Shown here: positions 11,224 through 21,789 of the stretch, piece by piece | Numbering within the stretch: position 1 is the first letter of the stretch | How the letters are laid out: every line of letters starts with the position of its first letter | Assembly: GCA_029449235.1 (NCBI GenBank) | Contig: JANATG010000013.1 | Span: 310,001 to 374,000, forward strand | DNA from: Linnemannia schmuckeri | Taxonomy: Eukaryota > Mortierellomycota > Mortierellomycetes > Mortierellales > Mortierellaceae | DNA: 64,000 bases | Reading direction: 5' to 3' | Translations under genes and position numbers: made by a program | Notes under the pieces: generated by a model | What the model was told of the DNA's origin: nothing | The model's input: only the letters and a program-made list of their open reading frames with translations | Databases searched by the model: none

Positions 11224-14200
11224 ATTTGTTCGGTAGGTTGGGTGAGTGCAGGAGGTGAAAGAGGTGCTTTGTTACACTTGGTGCAGCGTGAGTTGTCAGA
11301 TATGGAGGAGAGAACGAAGGGTCGCGTTTGATGAAGGAAGGAGAAAAAGGCGGAAAATAAAACGTCGAGAGAAGAAAATGAGGTAAAGAGCAAAGGTAAT
11401 GGGCCAAGAGGTTGGTTTAATGGAGTGAGCTCTTATAGTTCTTTACTTACTCCTCTCCTTCCTCGCCTTCCTCAAACATTGGGGTAAAAACCCCTCCTTG
11501 CCACTTGTGAAGAGAGAGGAACAAAAAAAAAAAAGCGCGCGAGCACACGAGAGAGAAAGTGACAAAGAAGAAGAGGGGATGTCCGAGGAAGGAGGTGCGA
11601 AAAGGAAGACAGAGTCGGGGGTAAAAAGGGAGGGAATGAAGTGGGGGAGGGGGAGGAGGGGGGAGAAAAAACCTACTTGAGCTGTGGGGTAGACTATTAC
11701 AGCTCCATTTCTCCAGATGGAGGAAGGAGGAGGGGCAACCGACACATGCTGTTCCATGCTTGCTGATGTATGTTTGTGGAGGTACTTGGCTCGACTATCT
11801 TTCTTTTTGTTTTGATCCATGGATTATGATGCTAGCGGTGTCGGTCTTGTTTTGGACAGTCGAGCACAGAGAAAGAAAGAAGAAAAGAGGGGAACGTCCC
11901 CATCTAAGCCTTGTTCCTATTACTTTCCTACAGGTGATGGGTAATAACAACAGCAGCAGCAAACAACAACAAAAGGATGGGTTAAAATGTAGAAAATGAG
12001 AGGCAGGGAAGAGAAGGAAAGAAGAGTAAGGAAGAAATTAGGGAAAGGAGAAAAAAAACGAGAACGCGAGAAACACTAACGTTGTCCAAAAGAAGGATAA
12101 GCTACACTCAAGGACGCCAAAAAGAACAATGAAGGCTATGAGTGCGGGAGAGCAAAGTAGGAGCTAAAGTGAGGCAAAGCAGAGGACTGAAAAGTAAGCA
12201 AGAATAAGCGTTAGCGATGTTTACCGAAAGATGGACATGAGATATTTTTGACAAGATCTGTCATCTCTTCTTCTCTCCTCATCGAAGAGACCATGATTGT
12301 GCTTGTGAGTGCTTGTGCATGTGCATTGTACTGAATGCATCCTCATTCCCAACAAACCAACCGCGGCTAAATTGCTTCCCGTCGCATCATCAACAAAGAA
12401 CCCCTGTTTTTTATTTTTTGTTCTTTGTCCTTGCTGATGTTGCTTCCCGTTGTGTTTGAGCCTAATGGAAAGAAAAGATCTCCTTGTCATATGTCAATCC
12501 ATCCCAGCTCGATATTCATTGTACGTGAGTTGTTTGAGCTGCTAAAGGTAAGAAAGAAACGACGCGAGAGAAGCAAAAGGGGTGAATAGAGAAAGGTCTT
12601 TCCGTCCTAGGGAGAGGAATGCCATCACACGTATCATTCTCTGTTTATTTCCTTGTGTTTTACCATTTTTTGTGAGGGATGGGGTGCAACAAGTCATGAA
12701 GAAATGGGTGTTGTGCCATGTTGGTGTGGAGAAGTGAGAAAAAGTTGCGCCACCAACTTGGATGGTGAGACATTGAGACAAAAAGTCCGTTGCGAATAAA
12801 TCGATCCAATTGGCTTGCGATGGATTTTTCCATTGTTGGACGGACAATGGACATTTACACAGAAAACTGATACACCAGGATGTTGTATCCTGTGAATTAT
12901 GAAATGTGAAGACCATCGGGCATTAGAGGATCAAACGATCAGAACAAATACAGTCATCCATTGCTGCACATCAGGCAGAGTAGTAGTACAGCCACGACGA
13001 ATCGAATCTCTAGAAAACCTGATAGCATGCGTGCATGTGTCGTGTGTACTTTCTCAGATGCTTGTCTGGACAAACGCGACTCATCGACGCACGACTCTTT
13101 TTTTTTTTTTTTTTAATATACACAAGAGGGGAAAAAAAAAAAAAAAAAAAGCAGTACCATCTTGCATGACACACATGGTCCTTTGTACCTCGTAACGTAC
13201 CCTGTGATACATGCTGTTGGCTACTGGTCCTTACCATGCCTCCTCAGCATTGCAAAGGGATGAAAAGAAGAAAAAAAGGGAGAAGTGGGTATGAGAAAAA
13301 GAGCGAAAGGAAAGGGCTCTCAATAATGCCTGAACTGGACTGGTGCAACATATTTTTTTTTTTTCAATTGATTACTGAACCATCGACGACAGCATTGAAG
13401 TCCAGCAGAGGGTCCGATTGACCCCCTTCCCCTCTCGTCCAACCAACCAACGTGTTTGAATGCAATTTCAGAAAACATAAATGAGGCAGTTACAGTTGCA
13501 CTAGTCTCCTGTCTACATAGAAAGAACGTTTTCTATGTGTCTTTCTTTTTGTCCAGTGTGGGTTACTCCATGGCTGGAGCCCTTGTTGTTCTCCCGTAAT
13601 AATAATAATAATAGCCGTTAGCGCTTTTCCCTCTTGCCTTTCCTTAGTCGTTTGGTGCTTTCTATCTTCAGCTGTTCCTTTTTCCCTTCCTTCCCGACGT
13701 CGTTTTGTTCAGCCTTCTCTCTGATTAGCGCTCTTTGTCAACGACCTAGACTCCTTTTTCTTTGGCAGGCTATCATTCTTCTTTCTTTTTCTTTTTCTGT
13801 TCTTTCTTTTTACTCCTCAATTTTCTTGCCACTTTACCCCTTCTCTATCACTTTCCTTCGCTCCTCTCTCTCCTTCAACCCGTTCTTGCCTGCTCATCTT
13901 CATAGGGTAAGCAAACCACTTCGACACACAACGGGCTTCAGCTTTACAACGGACTCTACCATCACTCAGAACAAGAGGCGCAAAGACACTCGAATGCAGT
14001 AATCAGGAAGGACAGACATAGACCGGACTTGGGACAACCCACGCACATCAGGGTGAACAGACTGAGACTTTTCTTCATCTCACCAACTCCCGCGTCTGCT
14101 TTTCTTTTGTCTTTTGTTCCTTCTTCTTACTATGGGCGCAGCTTTGTTCAGATTGTGTCCGTAGCATCACACCGACTCATCAGGAAGAACCAACATAAGG

Positions 14201-14291
14201 GAAGCAAATCGACAATCAACCAAACAAGACAACTCGCTCTCGCAATCTGATCACTCTGATCTCCCTCCCTCTCTCCCCCAGCCCAGCAGGA
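11224..14291. other. Intergenic, 3.1 kb: divergent promoters of hydrolase and phosphoesterase
   Basis: Next to the hydrolase the plus strand is purine-rich (about 11300-11680), the usual CT-rich leader seen from the other strand. From about 13630 to 14290 the plus strand is strongly CT-rich, the leader of the phosphoesterase. Between them are a T17...A19 inverted pair at 13098-13150 and no recognisable gene. Open frames in the CT-rich part are compositional and show no protein features. Confidence 0.5.
13098..13150. repeat. T17 / A19 inverted homopolymer pair
   Basis: A run of 17 T (13098-13114), 17 nt of spacer, then a run of 19 A (13132-13150). The two runs are complementary and could pair as a simple hairpin in RNA or single-stranded DNA. 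It lies in intergenic DNA. Confidence 0.8.
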
Positions 14292-15830
14292 ATGTCTAAC
14301 TTCAGCGCGAATAAGTCGGGCATGTCGACACAGCACCAGCGCAGGCAGAGTATGCCAGCACCCACCCCCATCTCGACCAACGTCACCCCGACCATCATCG
14401 CCACCCCGCCATCTGCAACGGGGACAGGAATCCTCGGTGGGCGATTCCACAGCCGACACCCTATGCTTCTCCACGGAGGACCCACCAACCGATTCACGGC
14501 CGCGTTCGAAAGTCTTCTCTCATATATCCCAAGGAGAAGGCGTCAGATCCGTTATCCGCTTGTTCTAGGTCTGGCTCTGTACTTTTTCCTGGTCTACCTC
14601 TACTTTCAGGACGCCGCGACCTGGACGGCCATTGCTGGGTTCAAGATCAAGAACATGTCGTTCAACTGGGACTTTAAGCGGTGCTCGTACCGTAAAGATC
14701 CTATGCTCTTTGTCCAGGATAGCTCGTCGATTTTGGTGATCTGGGAGATGAACTGTAAGATGGCCGAGATGGACCTCGTCTGGACCCCAGTAGAGGCCGC
14801 TGGATCACAGCAGTCTCAACAGCAATTACACAATGATGGAAGAGAAGCCAACATCGCCTCGACAACAATCAATGTCCTAGATAAGACCCACGTCGTCTAC
14901 ACAGCCACCATCTCTGGAATCCCAGCTGTGAACACCAACATCACCTACTCGATTCGTCCACCCAGGATCCTGTCCCACCTCATTCGCACCTATACCTTTG
15001 CACACCTCCCCAACCCCCCACTGCTCAAGGACCGCGAAATTGCGCGGTTTGGAGCCATCTCTGACAACCAGTGCGAGGTCAAACAGTTCTTCAAGGTCCT
15101 AAAGGCCATGACTGAGCATCACAAGGTCGATTACCTAATCCATGCCGGCGATGCAGTCCAGGAATACGACAATCTCGACAACTGGCAGACGGATTTTGCA
15201 TCGCCTCTGTCATACTTCAAGATTGGACAGACGACACCCCTGATCTACACCCACGGCAACCATGATTATGATGTTCACGGCAACTACCCGTACACTGGAA
15301 AGCGTACATGGCACGCCTACACTGTTGCCGGCGTACGATTCATTGTCCTCGACTCGAACCTCGACCGTCGTGAGCAGGATGCATGGTTGGAGGAGGAGCT
15401 CAAATCTGAGGAATGCAAAAAGGCGTGGTTTAGGGTCGTCCTGGTTCATATCTCGCCCTACACACAGTACTGGGAGAAGGTTGCATGGGAAGCTAAGGGC
15501 GAGAAGCACTGGGGGTCGTTTATTCGAGACCGCTATGTGCCTTTGTTCCAGCAGCACAATGTCGATCTGGTCATCTCGGGACACCAACACAACTACATGC
15601 GTGGCCAGGATGACCACATGGTCTACACGATTATTGGTGGTGCCGGAGGGCAGTTGGATGAGGAGCAAGTCGAGGACTACCCGGCCTGGGTCGGGGGCAA
15701 GCTCAAGTTCCGTCATCACTATGTTCTCATGAAGATCACAGGCGACCGTCGGCTTATCTGGGAGGCGTATGATGCCGACTGCGGGTCGCGTCTGGACGCC
15801 TTTGTGCTGCACTCTAGGACAGAAGTATAG
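14292..15830 (+). CDS. Membrane-anchored calcineurin-like metallophosphoesterase (purple-acid-phosphatase-like)
   Basis: Single exon, 512 residues, starting at MSNFSANKSG. A Pro/Thr-rich N-terminus of about 80 residues ends in RRRRQIR, followed by one transmembrane segment at about 88-106 (YPLVLGLALYFFLVYLYF), so a type II membrane protein with the enzyme domain in the lumen or outside. Residues 120-225 look like the beta-sandwich that precedes purple acid phosphatase cores. Metal motifs: ISDNQ (256-260), GD (286-287), GNHD (322-325), VHISPY with His386, and SGHQHNY (429-435). The first motif has Asn-Gln where the family usually has DxH, so the metal site may be atypical. Likely a secretory-pathway phosphatase; substrate unknown. 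Confidence 0.87.
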   Translation: MSNFSANKSGMSTQHQRRQSMPAPTPISTNVTPTIIATPPSATGTGILGGRFHSRHPMLLHGGPTNRFTAAFESLLSYIPRRRRQIRYPLVLGLALYFFLVYLYFQDAATWTAIAGFKIKNMSFNWDFKRCSYRKDPMLFVQDSSSILVIWEMNCKMAEMDLVWTPVEAAGSQQSQQQLHNDGREANIASTTINVLDKTHVVYTATISGIPAVNTNITYSIRPPRILSHLIRTYTFAHLPNPPLLKDREIARFGAISDNQCEVKQFFKVLKAMTEHHKVDYLIHAGDAVQEYDNLDNWQTDFASPLSYFKIGQTTPLIYTHGNHDYDVHGNYPYTGKRTWHAYTVAGVRFIVLDSNLDRREQDAWLEEELKSEECKKAWFRVVLVHISPYTQYWEKVAWEAKGEKHWGSFIRDRYVPLFQQHNVDLVISGHQHNYMRGQDDHMVYTIIGGAGGQLDEEQVEDYPAWVGGKLKFRHHYVLMKITGDRRLIWEAYDADCGSRLDAFVLHSRTEV

Positions 15831-17046
15831 AAACTACAGAAGAAGAGCTGGCCCTCTTTTTTTTTAGTCTTATTCACTGTCCGATTGTTTTGTAGGATCT
15901 ATCCCTCAACCCTTCATCTTTTTTCGCATTCCCTAATACACTCCTTTCTGCTGCTTTTGTTGTTATCTTCACATCATTATCGCCATTTGTCTGTCCTTTC
16001 ACCTGTTTTTGTCTGGACACTGCCGCACCCTCTCTCTCTCTCGATAAGTAATCGCCGATGAAAAGATGAAAAGCCACACCCTCGCCCCAAAAGCGCTGTT
16101 CTAGCCGATGGGCAAAAGTAATCTTTGGATCCAGTGTTTGTATTTTTCCCATCGGTTAGCGTCAAAGAAGGCTGTCAGCAGAAAAAGGGTCCAAGTTCGA
16201 GAGATGAGAATAGGTGGGTCGTGTATGAGTTGGATCTGCGCATTGTTTTATTTCTATGATGGCAGTGGGTCCATTGTTTTTCATGTTCTTGTTTTTTATG
16301 GTGTTTTTTCTCAGGGTTTGCATCTTGTGCTCGTAAGAAATTTGATCCATGGCAGTTAGCATGAGTACAGCATGACTCAAGCCCCTTTGTTTTTGTAACC
16401 TCTCTAACATTATTCGCGGCAGTCAACGGGTGCTCGTGTAAAAGAATAATTGTGAGCGTTTTTTACTTCCTTGACTCTACTCGTCCTGGATCATATTTGT
16501 TATTTGCTTTTCTAAACTGATTTGATTATCATATGTTGCATGGTCGCCTTTTTTTCCCTCTCCCGGGAATTGCACTATCAATCCATTCGCGATGACAATG
16601 GTTTGACGAATCGAAGGGAACAATTTCTAGCATGAAAGAATGGATTTCCCTTCAGTGAATAACTTTAAATTCAATCGGCGGAGAAATGAGGCCAGGCCCC
16701 CTCTTTTCTTATGCATGAGGTTTACACCGCAGCACTTGTTTACACTTTCCTACAACGTCTTTGAAAGCCGAAAAATAAAAAAAGTTTCTTCGTTTCTTTG
16801 ATGAAAGGCGGGTCCAATCCTCGAAGGGAGCGATTAATGATGGTCCGGCGTGTCCTTACTGTTGTTGTTGGAGAAAAATAAAATCAAAAAAGGCGTACAA
16901 ATAGTCGCGGTGGAATTTCATTCCTTTCCTCTTTTTCTCCTCTTCTCTTCATTCCCACTTCTCTCATTCACAAACTCCCATCAACCCACACTCTCCACCT
17001 CCTAGTTTTTTCTCACGAGCCAACAAGCCAACAAAACGCACAAAAA
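15831..17046. other. Intergenic, 1.2 kb: phosphoesterase 3' region and GST promoter
   Basis: No gene recognised. The last 130 nt before the GST start are CT/CA-rich leader (16919-17046) after a run of A/T-rich sequence. Nothing else stands out. Confidence 0.5.
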
Positions 17047-18493
17047 ATGGCCAACTCAGTCCCAACATTGTACATTCTGAACAGGAACTACTCTACCTGG
17101 TCGTTGCGCGCCTGGTTGGTGATGCGCTACTTCAAACTCAACTTCAACGTTGAGCTCCTCCTCCTGGGCACACCTGAGATCCCTGACATGGGTATCCCTG
17201 CCGCGGACACGGTCATGCGTCGTGCGGGCCCTACGTCCAAGGTACCCGCTTTACATGTGGAGAAGCCTTCGGGGGGAACTCATATTGTCTTTGAGACCTT
17301 GGCGATCCTGGAATATCTCGCTGAAGGTAAGACAACTTCCTTTTCTTAGTTTTTTTTTGTTTGTTGAATATGATTGGGGTTTGGGTTTGTTGGTGTTGCT
17401 GGGTGGTTGTCAAATTTAGAGGAAAGGGTACATTGGAGTCATAATCGCCTCTTTTATTAAAAAGCGAGTGTGTTGTTCCATAAATTCACCCAGTACCTTT
17501 GCGACCTTGGCGTTGTTATGCTCCTTGGTTTGTAGTTAAGGAGCAAAGAACCTGTCCTTGTTTCCTTCTATCCCTCCTCACTTCATCACCGCCCCTCATT
17601 TTTGTATATGTTTTCCCGTTTTCGAAAACTCGGACAAAAAAAAGTGAAAAAGAAAGAGAATGGGTAAAAGAAAAGAAACTCAGCACGTTTGTTTAACTTA
17701 AGAGTGTTCTCCTCTGGGCAAATGACTGCCGGCCAACAGGTAGCGCGGAGGGAAGAGTGAGGATGAAAGTGGGTGCAGGACGCAGAGAAGGGTAAAAAGG
17801 AATACACTAAAATAGAGGTGTATTTAAGTACCTTTACTAGCGTTTGTTCTTCAACCTGCAAGATGACTCGCTAGAGATTGAGATGACAAACATACAACTG
17901 TCGAGGTACTGAGGGGGAAAAGGGCTAGACCTAGCCTACTTTTTGAGGTTGATGGTGCTTACTGTGTGGCCTGGGCGCGGGTTGTTTTCTCCGAAAAAGT
18001 TATGAGGATGCGATGTAGGTACTGTACTGTACGTTCCACTTCAGACACAACCTAGCGAACGAGTATGTTCATTTCAGTTGAAACAAGGACCTTTTGACTG
18101 TGAGCAAGGTCAGCTGGTGCAAAGGTTTTCTTTTTTCAGAAGAGGGCTGAGAAGCCAACAAAAAAGGTTCATCGACGCCAAATCGGGACAGCATTTATTA
18201 TTTCGGTCGGTTGCTCCGTCTTCTTAAAAGTATCTCCATTACCAGCTGGGATACCCTTCTTGGTCTAGTACTATCTGGCAGTTTAATGAACGGTTGATCT
18301 TTGGCGGGAGAATACCGGTATAAACCGTCTTTTAAATTTTTCTTCCTGAATGTCTTCAAAGAGCTACTTGTCTCAACGTTATAACGCAAGAGAGTATGAG
18401 CTCTCCTTCGTTCGTTCGTTCGTTATTCCTTGTTGTCGTTCTAGGCTTCATGGGTTTGGTTAATGGCTGTTATGTTTTGTTTGTTGGACCTTA

Positions 18494-18532
<39 letters not shown>

Positions 18533-19213
18533 GGGAAGGAAGGAGGGAAGAAAGTTGGATTTATCGGTTTCTCGTTGTTTGCTAACTATCTCCCGGTTCC
18601 AATTCAATCATAACTTCGAGCATTTCAATGTCTCGCTTTCTCTCTCACACATACACACTCTCAGCTTAGTGTGAACGTGTCTACAATACACCCTACTCAC
18701 CTCCCCTCCTCTCTCACCAAAAAAAAAAAAAAATGACAAATAGATTATCCCGAGATCTGGCCCACCGACCGCTACGACCGCGCTCTCGCTCGCTCCCTGG
18801 CCGCAGAGATGGCAACCGGCTTGTCTGGAATCCGCAAGTACCACATGAACATCCGAGGCCGGTATGCCTTTGATCCCGAACACTACACCGAGGACACCAT
18901 CAAGCATTTGGCCCGTGTCTCGAGCATCTGGGAGGACCTCCGATCCAAGCAAGTCGGCAAGGAAGGCGACAAGGGATTCTTGTTTGGTCGCTTCACGGCC
19001 ATCGATGCCATGTACACACCCGTGGCATTCCGTCTTCAGACATACTCATTGAAGGACAAGATCCAGGGCAAGCATGCTCAGGCTTACGTCAATCAGCTTT
19101 TGAACACCGAGGAGGTCAAGGAGTGGATTGAGCTGTCCAAAAAGGAGAAGGAGGTTATTCCTGCGGATGAGATGTATGGATATGAAGGCAAGCAGCTCAC
19201 TAACGTTGATTGA
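17047..19213 (+). CDS. Glutathione S-transferase
   Basis: Cytosolic-type GST that conjugates glutathione to electrophiles or uses it as cofactor. Two exons, 17047-17326 and 18744-19213, give 249 residues. Exon 1 encodes the thioredoxin-like half: LYILNRNYSTWSLRAWL (residues 8-24, with the NYSTWS motif where the catalytic Ser sits in this subfamily), SKVPAL (cis-Pro), and a glutathione-binding FETLAILEYLAE. Exon 2 encodes the helical half, beginning DYPEIWP, which joins exactly to LAE. The N-terminal motif resembles bacterial-type and zeta-like GSTs. The intron is 1417 nt, far longer than any other here, and carries 33 T. AATAAA lies 88 nt past the stop. The splice is supported by frame and motif continuity. 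Confidence 0.88.
18498..18530 (+). repeat. T33 homopolymer in GST intron
   Basis: A run of 33 T on the sense strand, about 210 nt before the 3' splice site of the long GST intron. Confidence 0.9.
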
Positions 19214-19300
19214 TGAGAGGAGGCTGAGAAAAAGGCTGTGCGTCTCTTTTATTTGAGCTGTACGACGTTCTTCACATAAACCAGGGAATGACAAAAAACT

Positions 19301-19306
19301 AATAAA
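19301..19306 (+). terminator. AATAAA polyadenylation signal, GST gene
   Basis: Exact AATAAA 88 nt past the GST stop codon. Confidence 0.5.
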
Positions 19307-21146
19307 CTCACCTCTGTGGTTTATTATCCCCTCATTTCTCCACACACGACCAACCCCTGGCTCTTTCTCTCATGAACAAAGAAAAATGGACCCTGCATCC
19401 ATGCGTATTTTAATTGATGTGGGAGAGGAATGAGAGTGAGATGAGGGGTACTAACATTTGTGCGAGCCAACGGATGATGAGAAAACGTGGACACACACAC
19501 ACATCTTACCCACTCCAAAAGTGTGGAGTTGTTGGACCTTAAAAAAAAATGGGCGAACAACGACAAAAACGGAGAATGCACAGATCACCGTTTATTTTCC
19601 GTGTATTGTTCGTCCGTCATTTGGTTCTTTTGTGTTCGGGTGTTGTTTCTATTATCGGACCCAGTTTGTGTTTGTCGTCGCAAGTAAGTAATCTAACCTT
19701 TTGATCTCTGTTTTTGCTGCTTTGTTACCTTGCTCCCATTGTCGACTGTTCGTTTTTCTTATGCAGCAAGGCGACTGGTTAGAGACAACAAAGGACGAAA
19801 GGTAGAAAAAGAAAAAATAATTCGTCTGAAAATACGGAATAACCGCAGTTGGGCAAAAAGTAAACAAAAGGGAGTATGATGATAATGACGAAGGAGGAAA
19901 GGAAGGGGAAAGGAGAAGATCTACCGGGAGGAACAGGCGAGGGATATACAAGTCTCTTCTTTTTTCAATTCAGAAGATAGGACATGGAAGGGGAGAAAGA
20001 GTACAGCACGGGTACATACATTCTTCGCATACGACTGGCTGAAATATCAAGGAGTCAAAGGACGAAAAGGAAGTAGAAGGCGAGAACAGAACAGAAAAAT
20101 AGAGGAATAATAAGATGGTTCGTGTGGACGGGTTAGTCACGACCCAATGGGAAGACGAGGAGGACCCGCCCCGGTTTCTGCTGGCTGAGCTGGGCTGGCT
20201 TTACTTGACTGGTTCGTCTCTTTCGTTCAAATAGAGAGGGGAGGAGCGGGCATGAATGCGTTTTGTCAATTACGTATTTGTTCAGGAAAAGAAATGAATG
20301 AACGAAAGAAAACGCAGAAGGAAAAAAAAGGAGAGACACAAGCGATGACAGAGGAGAACGAAGTTTTTTTCTTTAGATGTTTATGATCGTGATCGACCAC
20401 CGACCAGTTAGCGAAAGATAGAAAGAGAGAGACAAAGAGCAGCGAGTAGAGGAGCGAGCAGGGATGTGTAATTGCACAGGGTGTTTATATGGGATAGTAG
20501 GGATATGTGCAGAGGCCCTTCCTTCATCTTCGGAAGTTTTTTTAAAGTACTCGAGGAAGAGATGCCTTTAACGGTCGAAGCCGTTTATCTTAATGATCGT
20601 TTTTGTATTTGAACATATTTTATTCAATTGAATAGAGTAGTCATCGTCACCGTCATCATCAGCCCCCCCTTTTTATTGATATCTCTTGAACAGGAACAAT
20701 CAATCCCATCAGCGAACAACTTCTGTTTTAATAACTGATGACAAGAGTCCATAAATAGGCTGGGGCCATCCGCCGTCATTTTTTCATTTTTAACATTCAT
20801 ACTTCTTTCTCTTAACGAACATCTCTCGTTCTCTCTCTCTTATAACATATCTCGATCATCCCTTTGCATATAGCCATACATATCAGCAACCCCCCTCCTT
20901 TTGCTTTCCTTTCCTTCTCGCATTTCCTTGTCTTCTTCGACTTCTCTTCTTTCTTTTTCCTGTATATCTTTTTCATTTTCAACGCTTATATCTACGCACT
21001 CTACGCCCTTTCTTTCATCATCAACAACAAATTATTAGCGTGCCTACTATTTTATCCATCGCTAATCACATCGCATATCACTTTCACACATTCTCGTTAC
21101 GATTTACCTTTTCACCATTTGAACATTGGTAACATTGGCAGTTCGC

Positions 21147-21188
21147 CTTCTTGATCATCCCTTCTTGATCATCCCTTCTTGATCATCC
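21147..21188 (+). repeat. Three tandem copies of a 14-bp unit with a TGATCA core
   Basis: The unit CTTCTTGATCATCC occurs three times head to tail without change, about 600 nt upstream of the C2H2 start codon. Each copy carries the palindrome TGATCA, so it could be an array of binding sites; that is inference. Confidence 0.8.
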
Positions 21189-21689
21189 CTTGTATAGACC
21201 CCCTTCCTTTTATTTTTTATTGCCTGCTTCTCGTCTCTTCTTTCCCCTCGCTACCCATTTGCCCCCTTACAACACAACACACAACACACAACACATAACA
21301 AACACAAGCAGCACAAACACAAAACCCGTAACAAACAATTGAACTTAACGGCTCATTTTTTTTTATCTTTCCATATATATTTCTTTGCTGTTTGTCTGCT
21401 TTCTCCCTCTCCCTCATTCTGCCCCCTTTGAACTCCCCTTTCCCCTCTTCATTTGCTTCTTCCTTGCCGGATCAAACTATAGTCGTTTTGCCTGTTGGTT
21501 TTTTCTGTTTGTTATTTTTTCCGCTATCTAGTCTTCTAAATTGTTTCTCGTCGCACCTTAACCTTTTTCAACCGCTAAATTACCCTTCCGACCCTCCGAT
21601 CCCCCTCTCTCGCTCTTCTCTCTTTTTTTCTTACTCATTGCCATACTTTCTCCCTCTGCTGTCAGCCCTTCCCATCCTTCCTTTTCCTT

Positions 21690-21692
<3 letters not shown>

Positions 21693-21725
<33 letters not shown>
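21693..21725 (+). repeat. T33 homopolymer in C2H2 gene leader
   Basis: 33 T on the sense strand, ending 65 nt before the start codon of the zinc-finger gene. Confidence 0.9.
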
Positions 21726-21727
<2 letters not shown>

Positions 21728-21789
21728 TTTTCTTCCTTCTTTTCTCCACCAATTGATACATACCAACAGATACACAACCCAAAAACAAC

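Larger units (their letters stand above)
19214..21789. other. Intergenic, 2.6 kb: GST 3' region, promoter and long leader of the C2H2 gene
   Basis: From about 19.5 to 20.6 kb I see no gene. From about 20.75 kb to the C2H2 start the plus strand is CT/CA-rich, consistent with a promoter (a TATA-like CATAAATAG near 20751) and a long 5' leader. It contains a 14-bp triplicate repeat at 21147-21188, CAACA-rich sequence near 21270-21340 and T33 at 21693-21725. Open frames here are compositional. Confidence 0.45.

Noticed and set aside
13634..14002. Open frame of about 120 codons upstream of the phosphoesterase
   Set aside because: The peptide is a Ser/Phe/Leu repeat that follows from CT-rich leader sequence; no domain, and it lies where a 5' leader is expected.
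20864..21154. Open frame rich in Phe/Leu/Ser before the C2H2 gene
   Set aside because: Same compositional effect of a CT-rich leader; no protein features.
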